The notes under the pieces are model-generated. The model did no database searches, was not told the origin of the DNA, and saw only the letters and a list, made by a program, of their open reading frames with translations. Shown piece by piece: positions 7,146 to 16,507 of a DNA stretch of 35,369 nucleotides. Source of the DNA: Cloacimonetes bacterium UBA5835 (GTDB lineage Bacteria > Cloacimonadota > Cloacimonadia > Cloacimonadales > Cloacimonadaceae); the NCBI GenBank assembly GCA_002432865.1, contig DJGX01000023.1, forward strand, positions 21,565 through 56,933, in the 5' to 3' direction. Position 1 is the stretch's first letter. Each line of letters begins with the position of its first letter. Both the position numbers and the translations under genes were made by a program.

Positions 7146-8066
7146 ATGCCAAAAGTCCTTATTGCAACCGAAAAACCCTTCGCTGCAGATGCAGTTCAGA
7201 AAATTAAAACTGAACTCGAAAATGCTGGTTATAATTACTCCTTTTTGGAGAATTATACCGAAAAGAGTGCACTGCACAATGCTTTAGCTGATGCAGAAGC
7301 TTTAATTGTTCGTAGCGATATTATCGATGAAGCAGCTTTTAATGCTGCACCAAAACTAAAAATCGTGGTTCGTGCCGGAGCCGGTTATGACAATATCGAT
7401 CTGAAATCTGCTACAGCTCACAATGTTGTTGTTATGAATACTCCAGGCCAAAATTCTAATGCCGTTGCTGAACTGGCAATCGGAATGATGATTTATATGG
7501 CACGGAATAAGTTCAATGGAAAATCTGGAACTGAACTTGCAGGTAAAACACTAACTCTATATGGTTTTGGATGGGTAGCTCGTTATGTTGCCAAAATTGC
7601 TAAAGGAATCGGAATGGATGTTTATGCCTATGATCCTTTTATTTCCGATGAAGTAATTCAAAAAGAAGGTGTTAAACCCTTGCATAGCGTAGAAGACATA
7701 TTCAAACTTGGGGATTATATATCATTACATATTCCCGCAACGGAAGACACTAAAAAGAGTGTAAACTGGAACCTCCTATCTTTAGTGAAGGATGATGCCA
7801 TTTTGGTAAATACTGCCCGCAAAGAAGTTATTGAGGAAGATGCTTTGCTTAAAGCTTTTGCCGAAAAGAAAAAATTCCGTTATGTGAGTGATGTCGCTCC
7901 CGATAATAGTGCTAAATTATTAGAACTCTATCCAGACCGGGTGTTCTTTACACCTAAAAAAATGGGTGCTCAAACCAGCGAAGCTAATACAAATGCAGGT
8001 ATTGCTGCAGCTAAACAAATTATCGCTTATTTCGAAAAAGGCGATGTAAAATATAAAGTAAATTAA
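7146..8066 (+). CDS. serA: Phosphoglycerate dehydrogenase-type 2-hydroxyacid dehydrogenase
   Basis: This 306-residue NAD-dependent D-2-hydroxyacid dehydrogenase closely resembles the short Bacteroides-type 3-phosphoglycerate dehydrogenase, which makes 3-phosphohydroxypyruvate for serine synthesis. Visible motifs are RAGAGYDNID, NTPGQNSNAVAELAIG, a Rossmann segment TLYGFGWVARYVAKIAKG, and NTARKEVIEE with the substrate Arg. Where the wider superfamily has the catalytic His in a PHIGA-like motif, this protein has PKKMGAQ (Lys271 at the His position). The Rossmann glycine signature is also GxGxxA. I recall the same PKKMGAQ in Bacteroides homologues, so this looks like a family variant rather than damage. 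There is no C-terminal ACT domain. A strong AGGAGG-type site (7136-7141) precedes ATG 7146, and a terminator follows at 8087. The gene sits 37 bases after the pump gene and may be transcribed with it. Confidence 0.75.
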   Translation: MPKVLIATEKPFAADAVQKIKTELENAGYNYSFLENYTEKSALHNALADAEALIVRSDIIDEAAFNAAPKLKIVVRAGAGYDNIDLKSATAHNVVVMNTPGQNSNAVAELAIGMMIYMARNKFNGKSGTELAGKTLTLYGFGWVARYVAKIAKGIGMDVYAYDPFISDEVIQKEGVKPLHSVEDIFKLGDYISLHIPATEDTKKSVNWNLLSLVKDDAILVNTARKEVIEEDALLKAFAEKKKFRYVSDVAPDNSAKLLELYPDRVFFTPKKMGAQTSEANTNAGIAAAKQIIAYFEKGDVKYKVN

Positions 8067-8086
8067 CTCAATCTCTCCTCTTATTT

Positions 8087-8119
8087 AAACGGAAAGCTAA
8101 ACTTAGCTTTCCGTTTTGG
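8087..8119 (+). terminator. Rho-independent terminator after serA
   Basis: AAACGGAAAGCTAA (8087-8100) and TTAGCTTTCCGTTT (8103-8116) are perfect 14-base complements separated by two bases. The 3' arm runs into GTTTTGGTTTT. The hairpin lies 20 bases after the serA stop and would also work in part in reverse because of its A-rich 5' flank. Confidence 0.85.
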
Positions 8120-8233
8120 TTTTCAGTAATTATATCCCGAACTGTATAACGCACAAATACCTCTATTGGCATAAATAATAATGATAAGGCAATTAAGTAA
8201 GGGCAGATATTGCGTAAAGATCTGTTATTAAAG

Positions 8234-8267
8234 AAATAGTGGATAGCAACAAGCTATCCACCTATTT
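8234..8267 (-). terminator. Hairpin between convergent genes, likely terminator for the two-component operon
   Basis: GTGGATAGC (8239-8247) pairs with GCTATCCAC (8253-8261) around a five-base loop. The stem extends by AAATA/TATTT-type pairs beyond a one-base bulge. Read on the minus strand, the stem is followed by T-rich sequence (CTATTTCTTTAATAA). It lies about 50 bases beyond the end of the response regulator gene. Confidence 0.6.
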
Positions 8268-8314
8268 GTTTGATATCCTTCAGCACATACAAGGGATACC
8301 CTCAGATCATATTC

Positions 8315-9706
8315 CTACTCTTCGATATTATGTTTAACATTGATGTTATAGCGTTTTAATTTATCGTAAAAACTGCTGCGGCTGATGCCCAAGAGTTTCA
8401 TTGTTAAGCTGGCGTTAAAATCTGTATTAGTAAGAACTTTTTTGATGAAATATGCCTCACAATCGGGACAAAAAGTTCCTTTAGTTTTGGTAACATTTTG
8501 TTCAACTGGCGGGAAAAGGTCTTCTTTGAGTATTTCATTGCTTTCCAGGTTCAAAATTGCTTTTCGCAGGATTTTTTTCAGCTCACGGATATTTCCTGGA
8601 AAAGAATAAGTAAGAATGGCCTTATAGGCATCTTTAGTCAAAACAGGTATCTTGGCGATACCTTCTTCTTTTGCCAATTGCGGGATAATATATTCGCACA
8701 AAGCAGAAATATCCTCTTTTCTTTCCCGCAAGGGAGGAATATTTATTTCCAAATCGGAAATGCGGTAAAATAGGTCATTCCGAAAGGACTGTTGTTCAAC
8801 TTTTTGATTCAGGTTTTGCATTGTGGCAAAAATAAAACGAGCTTCGGTTCGAGAAGGTCGGCTGGAACCCACTTTATAATACTCTCTGGTTTCTATTAAG
8901 CGTAAAAGTTTTACTTGCTGTTCCATTGGCAAGTCACCGATTTCATCCAGAAAAATAGTTCCCTTACCTGCTTTTTCCACCAGCCCTGTAGTATTGGTGT
9001 TTGCACCTGTAAAGGCACCTTTCACATAGCCAAATAAAGTGCTTTCAAAAAGTTCGTGAGGAATGGCATTTACATTAACGGCAACAAATTCTTCTTCAGA
9101 ACGGTTGCTGAAATAATGAATAAGCTTGGCTATAATTTCTTTTCCGGTTCCCGATTCGCCGGTGATTAAAACAGAATGGTTATTTTGGGCATATTTTTTG
9201 GCAAGAGATAGGCATTTTTTCATTTGGGGGCTTTTGGCAATAACTTTAGTCCCTAAGCTTTGCTCCATTTTTTGGCTGATAACTTGTGCTTCCAATTGAT
9301 GCAAACGCGAAAAACCGCGGCTGTAATATTCGGCGCGTTTAACCGCTTTTTCCATTTCTTCAAGTGAATAGGGCTTTTCCAAAAACATCAGGGCACCCTG
9401 ATTCCAGGCGGTAATTACTTTTTCTACGGTGGCGTGTCCTGAAATCATTATCACTTCAGTATCCGGATATTTTTGTTTAATAAGTGACAGAACATCCAAG
9501 CCATCTTTTTTACGATCAAAACCGGGTAAAACCACATCCAATATTATGATATGTACGATAGATTTGGTTAGAACAAGCTGTGCTTCTTCCCAATTGGAAG
9601 CTCCGCTGATGCGATAATTTCGTTCGCTGAAATAATGGATCAAGCCATCGCGGATACTGGTTTCATCATCCAAAACAAGTATATGGGTTAAATCATTGCT
9701 TTTCAT
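8315..9706 (-). CDS. NtrC-family sigma-54-dependent response regulator
   Basis: This 463-residue protein has the complete NtrC architecture. A receiver domain spans about 5-125: acidic DDE near 13-15, phospho-acceptor Asp57 in IIILDVVLPG, and Lys111 in the FLEKP motif. An AAA+ domain spans about 153-385, with Walker A GESGTGKE (183-190), the sigma-54 contact loop GAFTGA (230-235) and Walker B GTIFLDEIGD (249-258). A Fis-type helix-turn-helix lies at the C-terminus (LTMKLLGISRSSFYDKLKRY). The intact GAFTGA loop says it should activate sigma-54 promoters. A CPDC motif just before the DNA-binding domain is a small oddity. It overlaps the upstream histidine kinase gene by 14 bases, so the two form a cognate pair. 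Target genes cannot be read from the window, and I saw no clear sigma-54 promoter nearby. Confidence 0.93.
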   Translation of the reverse strand: MKSNDLTHILVLDDETSIRDGLIHYFSERNYRISGASNWEEAQLVLTKSIVHIIILDVVLPGFDRKKDGLDVLSLIKQKYPDTEVIMISGHATVEKVITAWNQGALMFLEKPYSLEEMEKAVKRAEYYSRGFSRLHQLEAQVISQKMEQSLGTKVIAKSPQMKKCLSLAKKYAQNNHSVLITGESGTGKEIIAKLIHYFSNRSEEEFVAVNVNAIPHELFESTLFGYVKGAFTGANTNTTGLVEKAGKGTIFLDEIGDLPMEQQVKLLRLIETREYYKVGSSRPSRTEARFIFATMQNLNQKVEQQSFRNDLFYRISDLEINIPPLRERKEDISALCEYIIPQLAKEEGIAKIPVLTKDAYKAILTYSFPGNIRELKKILRKAILNLESNEILKEDLFPPVEQNVTKTKGTFCPDCEAYFIKKVLTNTDFNASLTMKLLGISRSSFYDKLKRYNINVKHNIEE

Positions 9707-11810
9707 AATGATCCTCTACAGGAAAACTGAGTGAAACAGAGGTTCCTTTTCCCAGTTCACTTTCCATTGTCATATTACCTTTGCTGTTTAAAACGATGCT
9801 ATGTGCCAAGGATAAACCCAATCCCGTTCCCTGGCCAATTTCTTTGGAGCTGAAAAATGGCTCGGTGGCTCTGCTTAAGGTCTCTTGATCCATTCCACAA
9901 CCGTTATCTTCTACTACCAGCATTATCCTGCCATCTATAAACTTGGTTGAAATTGTGATATATTTTCCCTCGGAGCGATTAACATTCTTAAGAGCATCAT
10001 TGGAATTGGTTGCCAGAATGGATAAAAGCTGAATAAACCTGATGTTATCTGCATAAACAGGAGGTAAATCTGGTTCGCAGTCCTTGATCAGCAAAACATC
10101 CTTGCTGATTATTTTATCGCCAAAAAGTTCGATAAACTCTTCTATAATTTGATTCAAACTAAAAGAATTGGCGTTGAACCTTTCGGGACTTCTGGCAATA
10201 ACTTTAATGATTTCCACCAAGCGATTGATACGCTCCAATAATTGTAGCACATCATTTTTCTTTTGTGAAAGATAACCCCTTGGCTGCAAACTATTTAAGT
10301 CCTCCAAAGTAATTTCTACAATTTGTTTTATAGCAGCCAAGGGATTGTTAATTTCGTGTGCGATGCCTGCAGAAATTTTACCCAACATAGCCAATTGTTC
10401 TTGTTGAGCCAGTAATTTGTCCTTTTCTTTTATTTTATTCAGCTCTGCTTGGACGCGCTTTTCCAAAAGTTCATTCTGAAACTGAAGCATTTCTTTTTCA
10501 TCCTGAAGGCGAGCTGTTTCAAAACTAATCTGCATAAAGCGGTTAATTTTCTCCCGTTCCTGATTGATAAATTCCTTGTAGAGTTGTGAATGGAGATTTA
10601 AAAAGTAATTTGCCTTCTTATAATTTCGTAACTTTGTATAGAGTCCCGCAGCATATTCATAGATGGAAATTTGCACTTCGGAAACGGGGTTGTCTTGCAC
10701 TTTTTTTAGCAATTTTTTTAATAGGGCTTCGGCATATTTATAGTCCTGTTGTTTGATGCAAGTTAAAAGAAGGTCTGCCTGCAGATTTATCCCCATCTCC
10801 AGATGTTCATCAGCAGAAATTATGTTTAATGCTTGTAAAATGGTTTTCCTGGCAAGTGCGTAACGATGCATATCTATATAAGTAAGGGCTATAGTTCGTA
10901 AAGAAGCGCTCTGATTATAAATATCTCCGGTTTGCAAATCATACTTTAATGCTTCTTTATATGCTTTTAGGGCTTCTTTCAGCTTTCCTTGCTTACGATA
11001 AATATCGGCAATATTACTTAAATTACCTGAAATATAATAGGGAATCTGCTGTTCCCTTCCAATTTTAAGCGATTTATAATAATATTCCAATGCTTTATCA
11101 TAATCCTGCAACTCCTGATAAGCAACCCCTAAAGAGCAATGGACCTCGCCTATCAGATAATTATTGCCGGTGGATTCTGCCAAAGTTAATGCCTTCAGAC
11201 AGCAGGCAAGGTTTTTATTGTAATCCATTAAAGATGAATAGATGGAACCCATTATGCAAAGAGAACTAACTTGCAAATCCAGACATTGAATGCTTTCCGC
11301 AAGATCTGCTGCCTTTTGATAATACTGAATTGCTTGGGCATAATCCATTTTAGCTTTATAGATATTTGCCATATTAGAATAGGTTATGGCAATACTATGC
11401 TGGTCGTTTTCCTGTTCAAAAAGAGGGATTACTTCCATAAAGGTCTTCAATGCCTGGGCAGTGTTTCCCAAAGTGGTATTCATAGAAGCAATAGAGGCAA
11501 GCGATTGTGCCATTTGCAGATTTTTGCCTATTTGAGAAAATAAATTTACCGCTTTCTGATAATAAGGGATTGCCTCCTGATGGTTGCCTAAAACGGAATT
11601 TACCGATCCCATCGTTTTATTGGCAAAGGCAATTTCTTCAGCGGTTCCCATAAGATTAGCCATTTGCAATAATATTTGGGTAGATTCCTCTGCCTTATGG
11701 GGATTGCAACCGATATAGTAACTTACTAATTTAAGCCCTTGGTAAAAATTATCTTTTGTCGGCTTGCCGGATAATGCTTTTTCTAAAAGCTTAATTTCCT
11801 TTTCTTCCAT
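9693..11810 (-). CDS. Cytoplasmic TPR-sensor histidine kinase
   Basis: This 705-residue protein has no signal peptide or transmembrane helix. Residues about 1-400 are tandem tetratricopeptide repeats, seen as recurrent 'A..YY.KA...' segments (e.g. QEAIPYYQKAVNLF, AQAIQYYQKAADLA, DKALEYYYKSLKIG, KEALKAYKEALKYD). A charged coiled coil (about 415-470) leads to a histidine kinase core. The phospho-acceptor is His485 in AGIAHEINNPLAAIKQ. The ATPase domain shows an N box (ATNSNDAL), G1 (VEDNGCGMD) and G2 (GQGTGLGLSLA). The NtrB-like H box suits the NtrC-type partner gene that overlaps it downstream. Sensing is probably through a protein or peptide bound by the TPR array; the ligand is unknown. Upstream (11886-11895 and 11931-11940) the word TTCCAAAACT is repeated, a possible regulatory site. 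Confidence 0.9.
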   Translation of the reverse strand: MEEKEIKLLEKALSGKPTKDNFYQGLKLVSYYIGCNPHKAEESTQILLQMANLMGTAEEIAFANKTMGSVNSVLGNHQEAIPYYQKAVNLFSQIGKNLQMAQSLASIASMNTTLGNTAQALKTFMEVIPLFEQENDQHSIAITYSNMANIYKAKMDYAQAIQYYQKAADLAESIQCLDLQVSSLCIMGSIYSSLMDYNKNLACCLKALTLAESTGNNYLIGEVHCSLGVAYQELQDYDKALEYYYKSLKIGREQQIPYYISGNLSNIADIYRKQGKLKEALKAYKEALKYDLQTGDIYNQSASLRTIALTYIDMHRYALARKTILQALNIISADEHLEMGINLQADLLLTCIKQQDYKYAEALLKKLLKKVQDNPVSEVQISIYEYAAGLYTKLRNYKKANYFLNLHSQLYKEFINQEREKINRFMQISFETARLQDEKEMLQFQNELLEKRVQAELNKIKEKDKLLAQQEQLAMLGKISAGIAHEINNPLAAIKQIVEITLEDLNSLQPRGYLSQKKNDVLQLLERINRLVEIIKVIARSPERFNANSFSLNQIIEEFIELFGDKIISKDVLLIKDCEPDLPPVYADNIRFIQLLSILATNSNDALKNVNRSEGKYITISTKFIDGRIMLVVEDNGCGMDQETLSRATEPFFSSKEIGQGTGLGLSLAHSIVLNSKGNMTMESELGKGTSVSLSFPVEDHYEKQ

Positions 11811-12302
11811 TTATTCCTCGAGTTATGTTATTTATTCATTTTTTTCTGCGTATGGCATTTTGCAATAGATGAACACATAACTCTTTTCCAAAACTTTGGT
11901 AAAATTGTCAAGAATAGATCGCAAGATGTGTTCCAAAACTGAATAATGATACTATATCTTTATTTATGAATAACTTACGAATAGAAGAATAGAAGGCAGT
12001 TATTTATTGCGTTGGGTAACCGAACAGGTATATCACGCATAACTAACTATTTAATAAGTTATAACAAGCCATACAAGTGTTCTCTATATACAGGTTAGGA
12101 GTCATTGGTTACAGACAGAACGGAACCCTAACTGTCCCCCTGGCAACCAAATGACGAAACTTCCTGTAGATTTTACAGTGGTTAATGTGGGTATCAACGG
12201 AATTTTGATGTTAGGAATTGCCGTAATAAGTCCCATTTGCCTTGAAAGTTCTAATATATTCATTAGTTATTAAAGTACAAAGGACACCTAACTGAGAATA
12301 AT
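11811..12302. other. 492-base intergenic region, no gene recognised
   Basis: This lies between the histidine kinase gene and the alcohol dehydrogenase gene, both on the minus strand. It should contain the promoter of the kinase operon. I see a TTGACA hexamer on the minus strand (11906-11911) without a good -10 box. There is also a 10-bp direct repeat TTCCAAAACT (11886-11895, 11931-11940) and a weak GTTAGG/CCTAAC inverted pair (12094-12099 with 12127-12132). No open frame with a ribosome binding site was found, and no terminator for either gene is convincing. Confidence 0.5.
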
Positions 12303-13397
12303 TTAACTTTTTCGAATATGTTCAAAAATAATTCTTATATGTTCTTCGGAAACGGGTAATGGATTCAGAGCCATATTTCTACTACCCATAACTTGTGGAA
12401 TTGCCTCTTCTATGAAGGTATCGCTTAGCTCTATTTTTCGTTCAAAGGGCAGAGCTCTTAGCCAGGCATAAAATGCATCTTTACTAAGATTAAGGTATGC
12501 GAACAAGTCATTTAGTTCTTTAGAAACGGCAGGATAATATAGTTCCATAATATCTTCCATAACCATAGCGTTTGCTAAACCATGTGGAATATTGTAATTG
12601 GAAGTTAAAGGATAACCAATGGAATGTTGAAGAGTAGTACTTCCTTGAGCAATAACTATTCCTCCGTAAAGAGCAGACTGCATCAATTCTTTCCTTGCGG
12701 CTAAATTATCTGGTTCGGATAATGCCCTTGGTAAGCATTTCATTATACTGGCAATTCCTTTATAAATAAAGGGATAAACCAGAGGTGAACGCTGATTGCT
12801 ATACAGACCTTCTAAAAGATGACTTAAAGCATCCAAAGCCGTATGCATAGTTACTTTTGGCGTTAAAGTTAAAGTGTATTTCGGGTCTATAGCAGCCAAC
12901 GCGGGAAAAGCTAAATCACTACCCAAGCCAGCTTTTTTCTTATGCGTGGGATCGGATAGGACGCTATATTGAGTTGCCTCAGATCCTGTCCCTGCAGTAA
13001 GTGGTATAGCCATAATAGGATATACATTCTTGAAGGCAGCAATGTTATATATCTCATCGCGGTTCAAAGAATTCGCGGCAGCCAAAGATATTGCTTTAGC
13101 TGCATCAATAGGGCTACCTCCTCCGATGCCGATTACAAAATCACAATTATTTTGTAAAAAGATTTGCTTGCCTTCCATCACGCTATCCAGGGTGGGATTT
13201 TCTTTAATGCGATCAAAAAGGACATAGTGTATTTCCAGTTCGTTTAAAACTGTTATCAGATCAGATAGTGCTCCACTTTGTTTAGCGCTTTTTTCTCCGC
13301 TAACCAATAATGCCTTTTTTCCCAAAACGGCTATCTTATCTTTTGCCTTTTGAATAGCATCATCGGCAAAGATGATGCGAGTTGGACAATAAAACAT
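12303..13397 (-). CDS. Iron-containing (group III) alcohol dehydrogenase
   Basis: This 364-residue protein matches the Fe-ADH family in length and layout. It has an N-terminal NAD(P)-binding domain with GIGGGSPIDAAKA (about 90-102) and the motif IPLTAGTGSEAT (131-142). The helical domain carries the metal ligands Asp189 and His193 (TALDALSHLLEG), His258 (TTLQHSIGY) and His272 (NIPHGLANA). All four ligands are present, so it should be active. Members oxidise or reduce diverse alcohols and aldehydes, so the substrate cannot be given. In a fermenter an aldehyde- or semialdehyde-reducing role is plausible, but that is inference. It starts eight bases after the M1 peptidase gene and is probably cotranscribed with it, an unexpected pairing of a cytoplasmic enzyme with a secreted peptidase. 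Confidence 0.88.
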   Translation of the reverse strand: MFYCPTRIIFADDAIQKAKDKIAVLGKKALLVSGEKSAKQSGALSDLITVLNELEIHYVLFDRIKENPTLDSVMEGKQIFLQNNCDFVIGIGGGSPIDAAKAISLAAANSLNRDEIYNIAAFKNVYPIMAIPLTAGTGSEATQYSVLSDPTHKKKAGLGSDLAFPALAAIDPKYTLTLTPKVTMHTALDALSHLLEGLYSNQRSPLVYPFIYKGIASIMKCLPRALSEPDNLAARKELMQSALYGGIVIAQGSTTLQHSIGYPLTSNYNIPHGLANAMVMEDIMELYYPAVSKELNDLFAYLNLSKDAFYAWLRALPFERKIELSDTFIEEAIPQVMGSRNMALNPLPVSEEHIRIIFEHIRKS

Positions 13398-13405
13398 TTG
13401 AGTAC

Positions 13406-16318
13406 CTACTTTAAGAGAGTTATTTTTTTATTTATTACACCGTTAGGATGTTGCAAACGCAGAAAATATACACCTGAAGCTAGGTTGCGTCCTTGTGAAT
13501 CACAACCGTTAAAACTGATACTATGCTTTCCGGCAGTCATTTTTTCCTTTGCTAATGTTGTCACTTTCTGTCCTTTCAGGTTATATAGTTCACATTCTAT
13601 ATATCCGCTAACCGGAAGGTAAAAAGAGATGGTTGTGGAAGGGTTAAAAGGATTGGGCATAACAGATATAGATACTTCAGGCATAGCCACTGTTTCATCC
13701 GTAATAGGTAAAGCGGGATTAAGGGTTGGCAGAAGCTGATGCAACATAATTCTTACTTCTGGATACTGCATAAAATACAGAGGAAAACCAAACATTACAA
13801 AAGTGCCGTTAAAATCGTGTTTGAAAGCAATACATTGTCCTGCTCCATTACTGCCATCTATCATATTGGCAGTATAAATTGGTTCAGCGGCATTGTTGAA
13901 AGTATAAATGTAGGGAAGCATTGAATTCCAGGAAACAATGGTTTTATCGGGATCAACCGTTAAATTATGATATATATCAGAATGAGCACTAATTAAACAA
14001 GGAGAAGCATCATAAACAGGAGTTACTCCTCCCGCAAAACGGTCCAAGAATTCAGTGGTTAAATTAGAAGCTGTTTTCCACCCAGAAAGAACTAATTTTC
14101 CACCTCCAGCGATATAGCTACTAATTACAGATAGATTATCTTGCAGCAGATTTTGGCTGAAATCGTCAGCATGCCAAAGTACAAGTTTATAGTTACTTAA
14201 AGTAGCCAGATCAGGTAAACCTTGAGTTGCGCAATCCCAATTATCAATCGGGCAAGCAAATCCACCTAAAGCTGCAGAATAAAAGCTATCAACCATTTCA
14301 TCATCAGGATTAATTGTAAAGCCATTTCCATCTTTGGTTTCATCTACCACTAAGAACTCATTGGCGAAACTAAATGATTGGGGAGTTATAGTAATAGTAT
14401 CGGTGAATTTAGAGAAATAGCCATTTATATCTAATACCCGCAATCTATAATCATAGTTGAAACCGCCGCTTACAGTTGTATCAGCATAACTGAAGGTGTT
14501 GTTATCCATTGTGGATATTAAAGTCCATTCTTGTTCACTACTCAGTTTGCGGTAAAGCTGATACTGATAGTCCTTTTCAGAAATAAATGAATTCCAGAAG
14601 AGCATAACACAATCATTGGAAGGCAGGCATTCTGTAAATCGAGGAATTTGTTCAGTTAAGTCATTTAACAAAGTCCAATTATTATAATTTGCCTCAACTT
14701 CCATATTATCGCTAATAATTGGATAATTATAATCATTAGCATAACCATCCGGATCGGCAATTACCAGCAAGGAATCGCTAATACCATTTTGAGAGATCCG
14801 GAAAGGAATGTCTACCGTAAAAGAAGTAACTGTAGGAGAAGTAGTTTTGGCATATATTTCCAGGTTGTTACTTATTTCATTTTGCCAAAGAGAATATTGA
14901 ATGTTCGGAATGCCTGAGCCGTAAATCCACTGGTTGAAAAAATAGCTCAAGTTTTGACCGCTAACTTGTTCTGCTATATTCTGAAATTCGGCAGTAATAG
15001 CATTACTGTTTTTATAGGTATTATAATATTGCTGTAATAGAGCAAAGAAATCGGCATCTCCGAGCTTTAATCTTAACATATGTAACACACTAGCTGCTTT
15101 TTCATAAGAAGGTGGAGAAAAATAGTTATTGAAAGAGGGATTATATATTGTTTGAGGTCCTTCTGCAATTTCCCAGTTCAGATAATATTGTTGGATGCTA
15201 CTACGCATATAATCACAAGCACTTTGCCAACCTGAGGTTTTATCTATCCAAAGAAATTCACTATAAGTAGCAAAACCTTCTGAAAGCCAAACATCTTTGA
15301 AAGTTAAGAAGCTTACAGCATTTCCAAACCATTGATGAACGAGTTCATGAGCAATAACTGTTTCATAGTATCCGGTTCCTGTAATGATATAATTCCCAAG
15401 AGTTGTCATTGTTTGATGTTCCATAGCTCCGTATGTACTCATACTTACAACAGCATTTCCATACTTTTCAAAAGGATAATCCCCGAAAAGTTCAGAAAAC
15501 CAGGAAATCATCAGAGGGAGATTTTGGAGGTCTATTAGAGCATTGTTATATTGATTTTGCATCACAAAGTTTTGGATTGGCAGATTATTCTGTTCTGGAA
15601 CTGTTTGTTCTATTTCTACATAGGGACCTGCAGTAATACAAACCAGATAAGTAGTCATTGGATTTTGTCCGCTCCAATGAGTTGTGGAAGTTCCATCTCC
15701 ATTATCTACAATTGCTGTCCTTATTCCGTTAGAAGCAACTTTCCAATCACTGCGCATAGTAATATGTAAATCTACAATTGCCTTATCCCAAGGGTGATCA
15801 TAACAAGGCCACCAATAGCGTGCTGCGTCTGGATCGGAAATTGTAAAGACTGTATTAGAGCTAAAAATCATCCCTATATGATAAGCATCATTGGATAATA
15901 CAGGATTTCCGGAATAAAAAATCTGAGTCGTAAACTGCTCTCCAGCTATAACATTAAGAGGAATAGTAATCAACCCCAAAGAATGAGTATAGTTTGTATT
16001 AATTCCGTTTACTTTAACGCTAGTTACATTTAAACCTTTAAGTTCATAAGCTATACTGGAAAGGTTTTCAGTAGCTTGCACCGTGGCTAAAACATTACCA
16101 AATACATTGTGAAAAGCATCGTTAATAGAAAGCGTGATTTCATATTTTTGCACATCAAAACCGTGAGCAGAATCGGCTCTGCTTATTTCTGTGTTTGTAT
16201 ATGTTTGGGGGAAACTGCATTTTCTCCCGGGCTTGAAATCCTGAGTTTTTTGTCCGTAGAGCATAGATAAACACATAATTAAGCCTAGAATAATCAATAT
16301 TTTTTTCGCTGATTTCAT
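13406..16318 (-). CDS. Secreted M1-family metallopeptidase with C-terminal sorting module
   Basis: This 970-residue protein has a signal peptide (about 1-22, ending LYGQ). An aminopeptidase N-like region follows. The zinc site is HELVH (324-328) with the third ligand Glu347 in WLSEG, the expected HExxH-x18-E spacing. The exopeptidase motif reads GAMEH (297-301) rather than the classical GAMEN, a variant I recall in secreted M1 relatives. After the catalytic part (to about 540) come a fibronectin-like segment (about 545-650) and a domain with GGGKLVLSGWK that looks like a glutamine-amidotransferase-like fold. The C-terminal module (about 885-970) opens with MPNPFNPSTTISFYLP and ends GVYFLRLQHPNGVINKKITLL, a FlgD-like sorting module. 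It probably degrades peptides outside the cell or at its surface, supplying amino acids. The start is supported by a hydrophobic signal and by the short divergent spacer to bamA. Confidence 0.88.
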   Translation of the reverse strand: MKSAKKILIILGLIMCLSMLYGQKTQDFKPGRKCSFPQTYTNTEISRADSAHGFDVQKYEITLSINDAFHNVFGNVLATVQATENLSSIAYELKGLNVTSVKVNGINTNYTHSLGLITIPLNVIAGEQFTTQIFYSGNPVLSNDAYHIGMIFSSNTVFTISDPDAARYWWPCYDHPWDKAIVDLHITMRSDWKVASNGIRTAIVDNGDGTSTTHWSGQNPMTTYLVCITAGPYVEIEQTVPEQNNLPIQNFVMQNQYNNALIDLQNLPLMISWFSELFGDYPFEKYGNAVVSMSTYGAMEHQTMTTLGNYIITGTGYYETVIAHELVHQWFGNAVSFLTFKDVWLSEGFATYSEFLWIDKTSGWQSACDYMRSSIQQYYLNWEIAEGPQTIYNPSFNNYFSPPSYEKAASVLHMLRLKLGDADFFALLQQYYNTYKNSNAITAEFQNIAEQVSGQNLSYFFNQWIYGSGIPNIQYSLWQNEISNNLEIYAKTTSPTVTSFTVDIPFRISQNGISDSLLVIADPDGYANDYNYPIISDNMEVEANYNNWTLLNDLTEQIPRFTECLPSNDCVMLFWNSFISEKDYQYQLYRKLSSEQEWTLISTMDNNTFSYADTTVSGGFNYDYRLRVLDINGYFSKFTDTITITPQSFSFANEFLVVDETKDGNGFTINPDDEMVDSFYSAALGGFACPIDNWDCATQGLPDLATLSNYKLVLWHADDFSQNLLQDNLSVISSYIAGGGKLVLSGWKTASNLTTEFLDRFAGGVTPVYDASPCLISAHSDIYHNLTVDPDKTIVSWNSMLPYIYTFNNAAEPIYTANMIDGSNGAGQCIAFKHDFNGTFVMFGFPLYFMQYPEVRIMLHQLLPTLNPALPITDETVAMPEVSISVMPNPFNPSTTISFYLPVSGYIECELYNLKGQKVTTLAKEKMTAGKHSISFNGCDSQGRNLASGVYFLRLQHPNGVINKKITLLK

Positions 16319-16386
16319 TATTACAACCTCAGTTTACATAATAAAGCAATTTATGAATAAGACAAATAGATTTCTTCATACTGAAA

Positions 16387-16415
16387 CTACTTTAAAAAAA
16401 CAGCTTTCCTGTCAA
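16387..16415 (-). promoter_or_regulatory. Weak promoter candidate for the M1 peptidase gene
   Basis: On the minus strand TTGACA (16410-16415) is followed after 15 bases by TAAAGT (16389-16394), a partial -10 match. It lies about 70 bases upstream of the peptidase start, in the spacer divergent from bamA. The -35 is perfect but the spacing is short, so this is tentative. Confidence 0.25.
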
Positions 16416-16507
16416 GGCCACAGCTTTTGTTTTAAAAACATAAAAAAATGTCTTTACTAAAAAGCGCTGTTCACAAAGCTGTCTATTAACTCTTAAGTGG
16501 AGGAAAA

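Noticed and set aside
11853..11866. TGGCA...TTGC-like word as a sigma-54 promoter near the kinase gene
   Set aside because: The GG-GC spacing is about four bases too short for sigma-54, and it faces away from the kinase gene.
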